This document shows, one piece after another, positions 1-8,051 of a stretch of 64,000 nucleotides of DNA. Made by a program: the position numbers and the translations under genes. Location: NCBI GenBank assembly GCA_910588865.1, contig CAJUSJ010000007.1:1-64000 (forward strand), in the 5' to 3' direction. Position 1 is the first letter of the stretch. Each line of letters opens with the position of its first letter. The notes below the pieces were generated by a model, which saw nothing but the letters and a program-made list of their open reading frames with translations, did not search any database and was not told where the DNA came from. Source of the stretch: an uncultured Lachnospiraceae bacterium. Its GTDB lineage: Bacteria; Bacillota; Clostridia; Lachnospirales; Lachnospiraceae.

Positions 1-170
1 AAAGGTATGAGAGTTCATTGCAAAATCTGAAAACAGCCATACAGTTATGTGACGATGTTTATATATACGATAACACTGTAAGTTTCCCACAGGTGGCTAT
101 CTTTAAGGACGGAGTGAAGATAACGGATACGGAAATGTGCGGTTGGTTAGAACATGCCCTTGCGGAATGA
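1..170 (+). CDS. Zeta-toxin-like ATPase, C-terminal end (partial)
   Basis: Only the last 55 codons are in the window, reading in the frame that begins at base 3 and stopping at TGA 168-170. The visible peptide contains RYESSLQNL, CDDVYIYDN and VAIFKDG, which fits the C-terminal part of zeta-toxin/predicted-ABC-type ATPases of the P-loop kinase class, where R..SL.NL and D..YIYDN are common. The P-loop lies outside the window, so activity cannot be judged. The next gene starts 79 bases downstream and also looks toxin-like. Family assignment is from motif memory only. Confidence 0.6.
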   Translation, partial: RYESSLQNLKTAIQLCDDVYIYDNTVSFPQVAIFKDGVKITDTEMCGWLEHALAE

Positions 171-249
171 ACAAATGTTTGTTATACTGGTAATCCCATA
201 AGAGGGATTTTTTGATATATGTACAAACATTAAATAAGGGGAGTTGGAT

Positions 250-960
250 ATGTTTGAATTGCAGGTAAGGTTTACTTTTAATGACAGGCTTATGGAAAAG
301 AATGGAATTGAGAAGGACGGTGTTTACCATACACTGAAAAAGCACTTTGAGCAGAGAGGGCTTGTCTGTGTATCTGATGATGAAGCACTTTTATGCTCTG
401 GCAGGGAAAAGGATTACGGAAGCATATGGGCAGTTCTTATTGATCTGATAAAAGGGAACTGGTTTTTGAAATGTGCGGCTTCCTGTGAGTACGTTGAAAA
501 TGGGAAGTCAGAAGATGTATTGCGACAGATACCGGAATTAAGAAAATTATACAAACAGATAAGAAAGGGAATATTTAAGAAGCAGGCAATAGAAGCAATC
601 CCCCTGTTTCATTCTGCCACTCCCCGGCGGCAGGTATATCTTCGTTTGAGTGAACAAAAATTAAAAAAATACTATCCACGTCCCAAATTCACATTGAATC
701 CGAAATATTATCGGAAAGCATGGAAAGATATAGAAAAAATTATGACGGCGCAGGGATTTGAGTGTAAGAATCATTCTCTTTATATTTCAACAGAGCCAGT
801 TACAAACGCAAAAGTGAATATTATCATAAACGCTATGGGAAAAAATCTGAAATGGTTTCCCAAATGTCTTACTGCCATTGATGTAGAAAGTGTTGGAAAA
901 CAGCGTGATTTAACAGGCTATTTTAGAAAGGTTGCCGCCAGACGAACAGTGGTCGGGTGA
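250..960 (+). CDS. Protein with two tandem VapD/Cas2-like halves
   Basis: 236 residues. I chose ATG 250, with AAGGGGAG six bases upstream, over the in-frame TTG at 244. Residues about 126-228 read like VapD, the Cas2-fold endoribonuclease family: a first strand followed by LKKYYP, then AWKDIEKIMTAQGF, a Y-I-S strand, and WFPKC..AIDVES...DLT near the end. Residues 1-95 repeat the layout, and WFLKCAASCEYVENGK (71-86) mirrors WFPKCLTAIDVESVGK (202-217). In known VapD the first strand carries a catalytic Asp in F-D-L; here that strand reads VYLRL, so nuclease activity is doubtful. It follows a zeta-toxin-like gene and may be part of a toxin-antitoxin pair. Assignment by pattern only. Confidence 0.5.
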   Translation: MFELQVRFTFNDRLMEKNGIEKDGVYHTLKKHFEQRGLVCVSDDEALLCSGREKDYGSIWAVLIDLIKGNWFLKCAASCEYVENGKSEDVLRQIPELRKLYKQIRKGIFKKQAIEAIPLFHSATPRRQVYLRLSEQKLKKYYPRPKFTLNPKYYRKAWKDIEKIMTAQGFECKNHSLYISTEPVTNAKVNIIINAMGKNLKWFPKCLTAIDVESVGKQRDLTGYFRKVAARRTVVG

Positions 961-1049
961 CTGGAAAGATTATAGCAAAAAACAAGCAATCCGCCAATAA
1001 AGAACCTTGCTAACCGTGAGGACGAAATGGAAAAGGGGAGTGGTATCCT

Positions 1050-1232
1050 ATGATAAAAAACATGATAAATATTCGCACGGTTACGGTATTAAAGAAAAGG
1101 ATTGAATCCGTTGAATTTTCCAAAGAAGAAGCGGTACGGCTTTTCATGGAGGGAATCAACGGATTTACAGATGACTGTTTTGCGGATGGCAGGGAACTCA
1201 ATGTTCTCCTAACGGAAAGGGAAGATTTTTGA
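1050..1232 (+). CDS. Small hypothetical protein
   Basis: 60 residues, starting at an ATG preceded by AAAGGGGAG about nine bases upstream. The product begins MIKNMINIRTVTVLKKRIE and is charged, with a likely helical segment SKEEAVRLFMEGING in the middle. I do not recognise a family. It sits 89 bases after the VapD-like gene on the same strand and before a terminator hairpin, so the two may share a transcript. Coding status rests on the ribosome-binding site and position only. Confidence 0.45.
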   Translation: MIKNMINIRTVTVLKKRIESVEFSKEEAVRLFMEGINGFTDDCFADGRELNVLLTEREDF

Positions 1233-1350
1233 AGTATCATGCTATGGGTTTGGAGGAGGATGTAAAAAATTCTGTGTCTATGGGAGGTTAGGTTTCCCTC
1301 ATAAGACTGGGATTTCCTGGCAATCCTTTAAATGCCGATGGAATAAGGCT

Positions 1351-1392
1351 GGGGCGGCTCTCAGTTAAGGTAAGCCGCCCTGGCTTTTTCTT
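1351..1392 (+). terminator. Rho-independent terminator
   Basis: GGGGCGGCT (1351-1359) pairs with AGCCGCCCT (1373-1381) around a 13-base loop, followed by GGC and a T-rich run. It closes the plus-strand group at 250-1232 and separates it from the transposase remnant on the minus strand. Confidence 0.7.
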
Positions 1393-1394
1393 TT

Positions 1395-2220
1395 TTATAA
1401 ATATTCAGTCAGCCTTTCCCCATATAATACGATCAACTGGTTCAACACCTGATCCCATCCACGGTATCTCTGTGTCCATTTTTTCGTGATATTTTCACTG
1501 GCCAGATGCGGCATTTTTTCTAAAGACTGGTCACTGGGAAATACACTTTTAGTCTTTGTTACTTTTCGATACTGACGGTTTAGACCCTCTAGAATATTTG
1601 TGGTATACATATTTTTCTTATTTCTTCTGAGAACTGGAAAAAGGAACTTACATCCTCCCGGTTATTTTCCCAATCGCGGATTGCGTAAGGGTATTTTCGT
1701 CCCCACTTTTCTTTGAGTATTTCCAGTTCCGAATACGCGGCCATTTTATTGGGAGCGTTATATACCGCTTTGAAATCGTTGGAAAATTTCTTCAAGTCGC
1801 TATAGTTGACATACTTAAAAGAATTCCTCAGCATATGAAACACACACCTTTGGATCTGGGCCTGGGGATAGACAGCGCTGATGGCTTCCTTAAAACCGGA
1901 CAGCCCGTCGACATAAAAACAACACATCCTTTAATCCGCGGTTCTTCAGGTCACCCTGCCTCCCCAGCCAGAACTTGCTGGTCTCGTTGGCCCCTACCGT
2001 GATGCTTAAGATCTCCTTATATCCTTCCGTTGTGACACCCAGGACTACATAGGCAGCCCGGCTGAGGATCCGTCCCTCTCCCCTTACTTTATAATGAACG
2101 CGGTCCATAAATACAAAGGGATAAATGGGAGCCAGGGGACGGGACTACTCTGTATGCTCCGCTATGCCACTCTTTGACCTGAGGCAGGATCTTATCCGTG
2201 ATTTTGCTGCCATATAAAGA
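1395..2220 (-). pseudogene. IS256/mutator-family transposase remnant
   Basis: Three minus-strand frames together give the C-terminal half of a mutator-type transposase. From about 2220 downward the pieces read YGSKITDKILPQVKEW, then MDRVHYKVRGEGRI and GRQGDLKNRGLKDVL, then VDGLSGFKEAISAVYPQ and QRCVFHMLRNSFKYV, and finally GWDQVLNQLIVLYGERL. These are the familiar blocks around the second Asp and C2H motif of the IS256 family. At least three frameshifts and the loss of the N-terminal half make it non-functional. No terminal inverted repeats were identified. It lies just upstream of the unusual gene block and may mark its left boundary. Confidence 0.85.
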
Positions 2221-2274
2221 AAGCGAAAAACACAGAAGGAAACAGAAAACCGCGCAAACAGTTTGAGTTTATTC

Positions 2275-2313
2275 GTAAAATTTACAAATACATATTTGAC
2301 CCCATCCAATAAT
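2275..2313 (+). promoter_or_regulatory. Palindrome GTAA-N3-TTAC promoter, copy 1
   Basis: GTAAAATTTAC (2275-2285) is followed after 22 bases by AATAAT (2308-2313) as a possible -10. The same geometry occurs at 5988, 6663 and 10672. A second, overlapping reading is a sigma-A promoter TTGACC (2296) - 17 - TAGGAT (2319). Either would drive the gene at 2387. Confidence 0.6.
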
Positions 2314-2386
2314 CATGTTAGGATAGAAGCGCAGAGGCATGCCAAAGATGCAAAATCCAAAATTTTAAGAAAGGTGCAGGAAAAGC

Positions 2387-3670
2387 ATGAAGGAAGAAAG
2401 CAAGGCACGCAGGGAATTATTTTTTAATGATTCCGAGACAAATATCATTAAAAAATTTGAGACATATGAAAAGAGCCTGCTGTGGAAGAAATCAGAGAAC
2501 TATCAAAAGAATCTGCTGTGCATCCAGGATATAGCAGACAGGCTCCTTGGATACATGAAAGGGCATCAAGCCTCTTTCAAGCCAGAGATCACGGACGAGA
2601 ACGGAAAATTCAGCCAGGAGAAGCTTTCCGGTTTTGTGGAAGAACTTTTATCCCGTTGGGCAGCAAAGCAGCGGGAGGGCACATTCACAGATCCGTCCAC
2701 AGGAGAAAGCATAGTGGAACCCTATATCCGGGTGCGGCAGGAACTGTACGGCAGCTATCTCTACGTGGTCATGCGGTGCTGCCTGTGCAAGGGGGATTAT
2801 GCCCTTGTGACAGGCAGAGAAATGGAGGTGAGGACGGATTTCGCTTTCCTTCTGGAACAGGCGAGGCGGCTTTGGAGAAACTGGTGCGTCATGGAAAAAC
2901 CGGATGAGGGCAAAAAGAACGAACTGTTCTGGGGCTATGATGATCAGTTCGGCCTCCATCTTTACCGCGTCCTCTCATGGCCGGGAGCAGGTTACAACAA
3001 TGGCCTTGATCTGGTTGGGCGTTTGCCTGTGGATTGCCCCGCTTTCCTGACAGATGAAGGCAATGTGAAACGGAATCAATTCAAAAGCATCTACCTGAAT
3101 CGCAGACCCGGGTCATTGGCGAAGAAGGCGGAGGAAGGGGCACAGTCGGAGGAGGGCATTGCCGGGGACAGCCGCGAAGGTGAGGACGGCCATGACACGG
3201 AAGACGGTTATGACACCGAAGACAGCTATGGCGAAGAGGAGGGTTATGACACCGAAGACAGCTATGACGAGGAGGACGGTTATGACATCGAAGATATCTA
3301 TTACGAAGAGGATGATTATGGCGATGGTATGGACTTCCCGGAATACCGTGACGATGCATGGTATGAGGCAGAGGAACGCCAGGCACAAAGGCAGGTGGAT
3401 ATGGAGTATCTGGCCATGTCCTTTGAGTCCTCAGGTGAATATGTCCGGCACTGCAGACGCTTCGTGGAACTGTTTCAGCAGGCGGGACAGGATGTCATGA
3501 GGGGCTTCTGCGAAGATCTGGAAGAGATCGTGGCTCTGTATCTGGCTGAGCAGGATATCCCGCCTGTGATGGACACGGATAAGGCACTGGATGTATACAG
3601 CGGCATCTATGATGGCCCTTACCGGCAGGCAGAGCGCTACTCAAGGGGGATACGATGGAAAAATCTATAA
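2387..3670 (+). CDS. Acidic-repeat orphan protein, paralogue of 9407-10576
   Basis: 427 residues; no known family recognised. Three parts are visible: a conserved N-terminal part (about 1-190) with YMKGHQASFKPEITDENGKF and RVRQELYGSYLYVVMRCCLC; a highly acidic low-complexity middle (about 245-320) made of six-residue repeats of the type YDTEDS; and a conserved C-terminal part with CRRFVELFQQAGQDVMRGF and MDTDKALDVYS. Both ends align well with the minus-strand gene at 9407-10576, while the acidic middles differ. Two Cys sit close together in MRCCLC. It heads an operon with the gene at 3655, overlapping it by 16 bases, and is preceded by the shared palindromic promoter. A role as an acidic adaptor or DNA mimic is possible but speculative. 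Confidence 0.75.
   Translation: MKEESKARRELFFNDSETNIIKKFETYEKSLLWKKSENYQKNLLCIQDIADRLLGYMKGHQASFKPEITDENGKFSQEKLSGFVEELLSRWAAKQREGTFTDPSTGESIVEPYIRVRQELYGSYLYVVMRCCLCKGDYALVTGREMEVRTDFAFLLEQARRLWRNWCVMEKPDEGKKNELFWGYDDQFGLHLYRVLSWPGAGYNNGLDLVGRLPVDCPAFLTDEGNVKRNQFKSIYLNRRPGSLAKKAEEGAQSEEGIAGDSREGEDGHDTEDGYDTEDSYGEEEGYDTEDSYDEEDGYDIEDIYYEEDDYGDGMDFPEYRDDAWYEAEERQAQRQVDMEYLAMSFESSGEYVRHCRRFVELFQQAGQDVMRGFCEDLEEIVALYLAEQDIPPVMDTDKALDVYSGIYDGPYRQAERYSRGIRWKNL
3191..3328 (+). repeat. 18-bp coding tandem repeat (acidic hexapeptides)
   Basis: About seven in-frame copies of an 18-base unit encode HDTEDG, YDTEDG, YDTEDS, YGEEEG, YDTEDS, YDEEDG, YDIEDI and YYEEDD. The repeat is absent from the paralogue, which has a different acidic linker, so it probably arose by slippage. 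Confidence 0.8.
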
Positions 3671-5676
3671 GGGGAATTCGTGAGACATACTTCTACGACC
3701 TGATTGACGATTATCGGAAACAGGGGAAAAATTCTTTCCTGTACAGGAGTTTTTGGGCCGAGAACACCAGGGAACTGCTGAAAGAGAGCCTGCCGCCGCT
3801 CCCGAAGAAGAATTTCAGGAAACAGATGGAGAAACTAAGCAAAGGGTTCCTTGAATTTCTGGCAGATGAAAAGAACGAACCGGAGCAGATGAGGGAACAT
3901 TTTGCCCAGCTTCCCGATGAGGTGAAAAAACTGCTGGAAGTGCATCTCCCACAGCTTCCGGAGAGCGTCGTGAAGCTGCTGAAGGAACACTTCAGACGGC
4001 TTCCGGAAGAGGTGAAAGAACTGCTGACGGGACGCTTCCCCTGGCTTTTGGAAGAAGAGACCTCATGGCCAAAGTACGGAGCCAAAATCAGGGGGCTTCT
4101 GAAAGAAAATATGCTGGAGCGCCCGGAGTGGGCACATGAAGTGCTGATACGAAAACCGCCCCAGAGGGCGGAGAACGGACAAGGGACAGAACAAGAAAAG
4201 GAGAAACAGAAGAAGGAGCGCCGGGATTTCTGGAAGGAACTTATGCAAAACGATGCCGGCTATGAAGCGGGTCTGATTACGGATGCGGAATATTACCTGT
4301 GGCTGACAGAATATCTGGCAGTACGCAATATCTATTATAAAGATATCAGCATAGCCGACGGACACACATGGCTTTATAAGCTGCTGCGTATGGGACTGGG
4401 ACGGGAACTTGAGGAGTCTGTAAAGCTTGACGAAATCCGGAAGCTTGAAAAAGAGACCCGGAAACTGGAAAAAGAGATCCAAAAACTGGAAAATGAAATT
4501 ATGGAGAAGAAAGAATCTTTGGAGCGCGAAGGAGCCGAAATACCTGAAATTCTTAAGAAGCTTGAAAAATCCCGGGCCCGCAAAGAATCCAGAAAACTAG
4601 AAAAAATCAGGGAACTTGAAACGCTTAAAAAGCCCGGAGAACCCGGGAAGCCCGAAACACTTCAAAAGGGCGGCCAGAACATCCGTGATAAGGCGGGCGT
4701 AGAGCGAGATCTGGCAGAGCTGGCAGAGAAGGTTTGGAGCGAGGCAAAAACAGGAAGCAAAGAAATTTCCAACCGTCTGCACGACCTGAAAATCAAAATA
4801 AGAACCAAAAAAGACATCCGGACGGTGGACTACCTGCCATGGCTGACCCAAAAGCTGGAAAAGATGGCAGTTCACATTAAGATTAAGACCTGGCTGCAAG
4901 ACAATGGATATCCCCTCGGGGAGGAGGACGAACTTAAGAATCTTTTGCAGGAACGCCGGAAGCAGGACTTCTCCATGCGGCTTTTCGGAGCGTACTGTGA
5001 CAGTGAGAAAGGTTATGATTTCATCGGAAAGGAAGAGGGCGGCAAGAAATCCGATGAAGGCTGGACCGTGAGAAACGGATTCTGTGTGTGGGAGCCGGAT
5101 GGCTTTGAGAATTACCGTCAGGAGCTTCTGCAGGCTTTGGAACAGGAAGGCAAGGAGAATTTCTACTTTCCGCTGGCCATGGATCTGCACAGCGGCTGTG
5201 TCTTTTTCCTGGCAGGGAAGGAATACTACGCGAACGTGTATGAGAAGAGCGAAAAGGCGGAACTGAAAAAGAAATATTATAAGGAAGATGCGTTTTTCTG
5301 CTACGACTTTCTGCGTCTGGACAAGAAAAACTCCGATGATCCAGAAGTGGTATTCCAGCTGCAGCCCACCTTTCACGAAAATGCCGGAAAAAGCTATGAA
5401 GATGTTCTGAGCAAATTCAAATGGTATTGCGGAAGCGGACGCGGCATACAGATGGCATCCCAGAATATAGACAACGGAATAGGATATTACTATGAGGATA
5501 TAGACAAGATTCCCCGCCAAAAAATCAAGGCATGTAATGAGGAGGGTTTCGTTGGTATCCCGAAAGCGTTTTGGTGGGCTTTTGATGGCTTGGAGGACGC
5601 GGAGCCAAGTCCGATGGCGAAGAACGACTTCAAACGGACACAGAGAAAGTTTGCTAAAGACATCCCGCGCCGCTGA
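3655..5676 (+). CDS. Repeat and coiled-coil orphan protein
   Basis: 673 residues; no family recognised. Near the N terminus (about 80-140) four copies of a 15-residue leucine-rich unit are visible, with forms such as REHFAQLPDEVKKLL and KEHFRRLPEEVKELL. A long charged coiled coil follows (about 255-335), rich in RKLEKE-type heptads, then a linker rich in P, G and K. The C-terminal 200 residues are globular, with aromatic-rich blocks such as WTVRNGFCVWEPDGFENYR and YYYEDIDKIPRQKI. No signal peptide or membrane segment is seen. The start overlaps the end of the upstream acidic gene by 16 bases, so the two are translationally linked. It ends before a strong terminator at 5769. Confidence 0.75.
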   Translation: MEKSIRGIRETYFYDLIDDYRKQGKNSFLYRSFWAENTRELLKESLPPLPKKNFRKQMEKLSKGFLEFLADEKNEPEQMREHFAQLPDEVKKLLEVHLPQLPESVVKLLKEHFRRLPEEVKELLTGRFPWLLEEETSWPKYGAKIRGLLKENMLERPEWAHEVLIRKPPQRAENGQGTEQEKEKQKKERRDFWKELMQNDAGYEAGLITDAEYYLWLTEYLAVRNIYYKDISIADGHTWLYKLLRMGLGRELEESVKLDEIRKLEKETRKLEKEIQKLENEIMEKKESLEREGAEIPEILKKLEKSRARKESRKLEKIRELETLKKPGEPGKPETLQKGGQNIRDKAGVERDLAELAEKVWSEAKTGSKEISNRLHDLKIKIRTKKDIRTVDYLPWLTQKLEKMAVHIKIKTWLQDNGYPLGEEDELKNLLQERRKQDFSMRLFGAYCDSEKGYDFIGKEEGGKKSDEGWTVRNGFCVWEPDGFENYRQELLQALEQEGKENFYFPLAMDLHSGCVFFLAGKEYYANVYEKSEKAELKKKYYKEDAFFCYDFLRLDKKNSDDPEVVFQLQPTFHENAGKSYEDVLSKFKWYCGSGRGIQMASQNIDNGIGYYYEDIDKIPRQKIKACNEEGFVGIPKAFWWAFDGLEDAEPSPMAKNDFKRTQRKFAKDIPRR

Positions 5677-5768
5677 GGTGAAGGAAATCTTACGGCAGGC
5701 TGGCAAAGCAGATGCATTTACTGTTGATGGGGTGTTCTGTTAAAATATAATGATTCAGACAAAAATGT

Positions 5769-5827
5769 GGCTATCCCAAAAGGTGTCAGAGAGACTGACA
5801 TGAAAGCCTTTGAGGGATAGCCTTTTT
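5769..5827 (+). terminator. Rho-independent terminator with branched hairpin
   Basis: GGCTATCCC (5769-5777) pairs with GGGATAGCC (5814-5822) followed by five T. Inside are AAAGG/CCTTT and GTCAG/CTGAC pairs. It ends the 2387-5676 operon. Confidence 0.85.
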
Positions 5828-5987
5828 CTGTACTGCTGTCCATTGGGGAAGGCTGGCGGACAGTATCATGTTGTGCCATCCCCTGTCCTGGGGTTGATTG
5901 GAGTATAGCTTGGCTTGTTGTCTATTATATCATACCCCATCTGTCACATCCTTGGGGTTGGCTCCATAGCTTTCTTTGATTGTATTT

Positions 5988-6026
5988 GTAATAATTACGA
6001 ACTTTATTACAAACCCCCACTATACT
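5988..6026 (+). promoter_or_regulatory. Palindrome GTAA-N3-TTAC promoter, copy 2
   Basis: GTAATAATTAC (5988-5998), a 22-base spacer and TATACT (6021-6026) lie 78 bases before the gene at 6104. The start of the predicted transcript (6026-6042) nearly matches the leader of clpP at 11097-11113 (16 of 17 bases). Confidence 0.6.
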
Positions 6027-6103
6027 ATTCACTGTAAGGCAGACACCTTGAAAAGAAATTGAGAAAGGCAACCAATTCTACCCAAAAGAAAGGATGAACG
6101 CTT

Positions 6104-6466
6104 ATGAAAACCTTCAACAGCATCGAAAAAAGTTACCGCAAACAGCACGCTCTGGCCTACATTGTATATATGATGGCAGGAAGTTACTTTTCTTTGAGCA
6201 ACTCCACCCACAGACCCTTGAACCTGTATCTGCATTATGCGGAAATGCCCCGGGAAAAGCAGTATCAATACGAATCCCGCGTCATCTCTTCCATGGAGGC
6301 ACTCGGCAAGGAATTTTTGCAGAGTATCGCCACCCTCCGCTGCAATGTCCGCTGCAGGCGCTCCGGCGATGACATCCTTCTGGAGTTTTGCACCGGCGGC
6401 TTTGAAGGCCTCCAATGCCGCATCCAAAAAAACTGCACTTTTCAACTTGCCCCCATAGGGGGGTGA
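6104..6466 (+). CDS. Orphan 120-residue protein
   Basis: 120 residues starting MKTFNSIEKSYRKQHALAYI, with AAAGGATG about eight bases upstream of the ATG. No family recognised. The N-terminal half is probably helical and the C-terminal half has short strands with four Cys (RCNVRCRRS and GLQCRIQKNC), compatible with a small fold or weak metal site. The gene stands alone between a terminator and the promoter of the VirD4-like gene, behind its own copy of the palindromic promoter, which makes it a full member of the group. A small regulator is one possibility, but no helix-turn-helix is evident. Confidence 0.6.
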   Translation: MKTFNSIEKSYRKQHALAYIVYMMAGSYFSLSNSTHRPLNLYLHYAEMPREKQYQYESRVISSMEALGKEFLQSIATLRCNVRCRRSGDDILLEFCTGGFEGLQCRIQKNCTFQLAPIGG

Positions 6467-6662
6467 GTTGTTCTTCCCCATTAATTAAAACCCGCGGAAT
6501 TTATCGGCTGCCAGGAGAACGTGGATTATGTGGCGTATCCCAGGTACCGGGACAAAGAGCACATGGACAAAAGACAGGCCGAACCCGCAGACATGGTTGA
6601 TTCGGCCGCCATTGCGGCAGTGGGGCATCTGTTTTGCTATTCTGCAATCAATAGTTATCTAT

Positions 6663-6701
6663 GTAAAAATTACAGATACAAAACCAGGCGCCTGATATAA
6701 T
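6663..6701 (+). promoter_or_regulatory. Palindrome GTAA-N3-TTAC promoter, copy 3
   Basis: GTAAAAATTAC (6663-6673), a 22-base spacer and a perfect TATAAT (6696-6701) precede the VirD4-like gene by about 50 bases. There is no TTGACA-like -35 at the normal distance. Confidence 0.65.
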
Positions 6702-6752
6702 GAAGTAACAACATAAAAATCTTAGAAATCAACAAAAACAGGAGGAAAAAAA

Positions 6753-8051
6753 ATGTATAACAACATCAAAACCAAACGTATCCTTGCGAAGAACATCCTC
6801 GCCAGCAACGACACCTGGGCCACGGGCATCAACAACAACGATCTGCTGGTAGGCCCGGCTGGAGCCGGCAAGACCAGGGGCTATGTGGTGCCCAACATCC
6901 TCCACGCCCAGGACAGCCTGATCGTGGCCGACACCAAGGGGAACCTTCGCAGGCTGTATGGGGAGCATCTGGAGAGGAACGGCTACAAAGTCATGCATCT
7001 GGACTTTACGGACGTGGCTGAGACCCCATGGGGCTACAACCCCCTGTCCTATGTCCGGAAATGCCAGGATGCCGAACTCAACCGGAACGGGGACTACTAC
7101 AATGAACAGGACATAAAAAAGCTGGCTCAGGCTCTCTGCCCGTGGATGAACAGCAAAGACCCCTTCTGGGATCAGTCGGCTCAGATGTATTTGGAGGCGA
7201 TTATCCTCTTCGTAATGAACCTGTTGCCCCGGGAGCAGCATAACCTGTACGAAGTGTACACCTTCCTTTCAAAGATGGGAACCGAGGGGCTGGAAAACAT
7301 AATCGAGGAGGAGTGCGCCACCCATCCTGACAGCGCTTTCGCACGCAAAATCGGGATGATCCGGCAGAACACAAAGGCAGAGAGAATGGATGCGAGCATC
7401 AAGGGAATCCTGGCTCAGCACCTGAACGTGGTGACCTACTCTGGCGTGAAGCGAATGTTTCGCATGAAGGAGCAGGTGGACATGAATGCTTTCCTGGAAG
7501 GAAAGACAGCACTGTTCCTGTCTGTCAGCGACTCCGACCGCAGCCAGGATGCCCTGATAAACCTCTTCTACACCCAGGCACTGCAGTATCTCATGACCGC
7601 CGCCGACAAACAGCCGGACAGCCGCCTTCCCATTCCGGTGCGCTTCATCCTGGATGACTTCAGCACCAACACCGTGATTCCGGATTTCGACAAAATTATA
7701 GCGGTAATCCGCTCCCGGGAAATCTATGTCAGCGTGGTCATCCAGAGCCTCTCCCAGCTGGAAGGCCTCTACGGCCATGCCAAGTCCCAGACCATCATCA
7801 ACAACTGCGACCACTGCCTGTACCTGGGCGGAACGGACACCCAGACGGCCAAGTACTTTGCCGAAAAGTTCAACTGCCAGATCTCCACAGTTCTGAACCT
7901 GCCCCTGGACACCATGTTCATCTTCGAGAGGGGCACCGAGCCGCGCAGGGTAAAGAAGTATGAACTGGCTCAGGACGAAATCTACCGCAGCCTGATGGAA
8001 TGCATAGAACGGATGCGGGCAGGAGCAGAGCCAAGAAAGGAGGCTGTATGA
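6753..8051 (+). CDS. Soluble VirD4/TraG-family ATPase
   Basis: 432 residues; AGGAGG lies seven bases before the ATG. Walker A is GPAGAGKT (34-41) and Walker B RFILDDF (297-303). Between them are the coupling-protein signatures LIVADTKG (57-64), NPLSY (96-100) and DPFWDQSAQMYLEAIILF (136-153), and after Walker B the VVIQSLSQLEGLYG segment. In conjugation these proteins pump DNA through type IV secretion channels, but the usual N-terminal membrane helices are missing: the protein starts about 33 residues before the P-loop. No relaxase or mating-channel gene is nearby. The stop overlaps the start of the next gene as ATGA. The family is clear; a role outside conjugation is my inference. Confidence 0.88.
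   Translation: MYNNIKTKRILAKNILASNDTWATGINNNDLLVGPAGAGKTRGYVVPNILHAQDSLIVADTKGNLRRLYGEHLERNGYKVMHLDFTDVAETPWGYNPLSYVRKCQDAELNRNGDYYNEQDIKKLAQALCPWMNSKDPFWDQSAQMYLEAIILFVMNLLPREQHNLYEVYTFLSKMGTEGLENIIEEECATHPDSAFARKIGMIRQNTKAERMDASIKGILAQHLNVVTYSGVKRMFRMKEQVDMNAFLEGKTALFLSVSDSDRSQDALINLFYTQALQYLMTAADKQPDSRLPIPVRFILDDFSTNTVIPDFDKIIAVIRSREIYVSVVIQSLSQLEGLYGHAKSQTIINNCDHCLYLGGTDTQTAKYFAEKFNCQISTVLNLPLDTMFIFERGTEPRRVKKYELAQDEIYRSLMECIERMRAGAEPRKEAV

Noticed and set aside
3081..3388. Minus-strand frames opposite the acidic repeats, rich in His/Arg or Val/Ile
   Set aside because: They are mirror images of the YDTEDS repeat and have no start signals.
6485..6700. Open frame reading EFIGCQENVDYVAYPRYRDK and onward
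   Set aside because: No start codon with a ribosome-binding site, and the promoter of the VirD4-like gene lies inside it. It may be a decayed gene end but cannot be supported.
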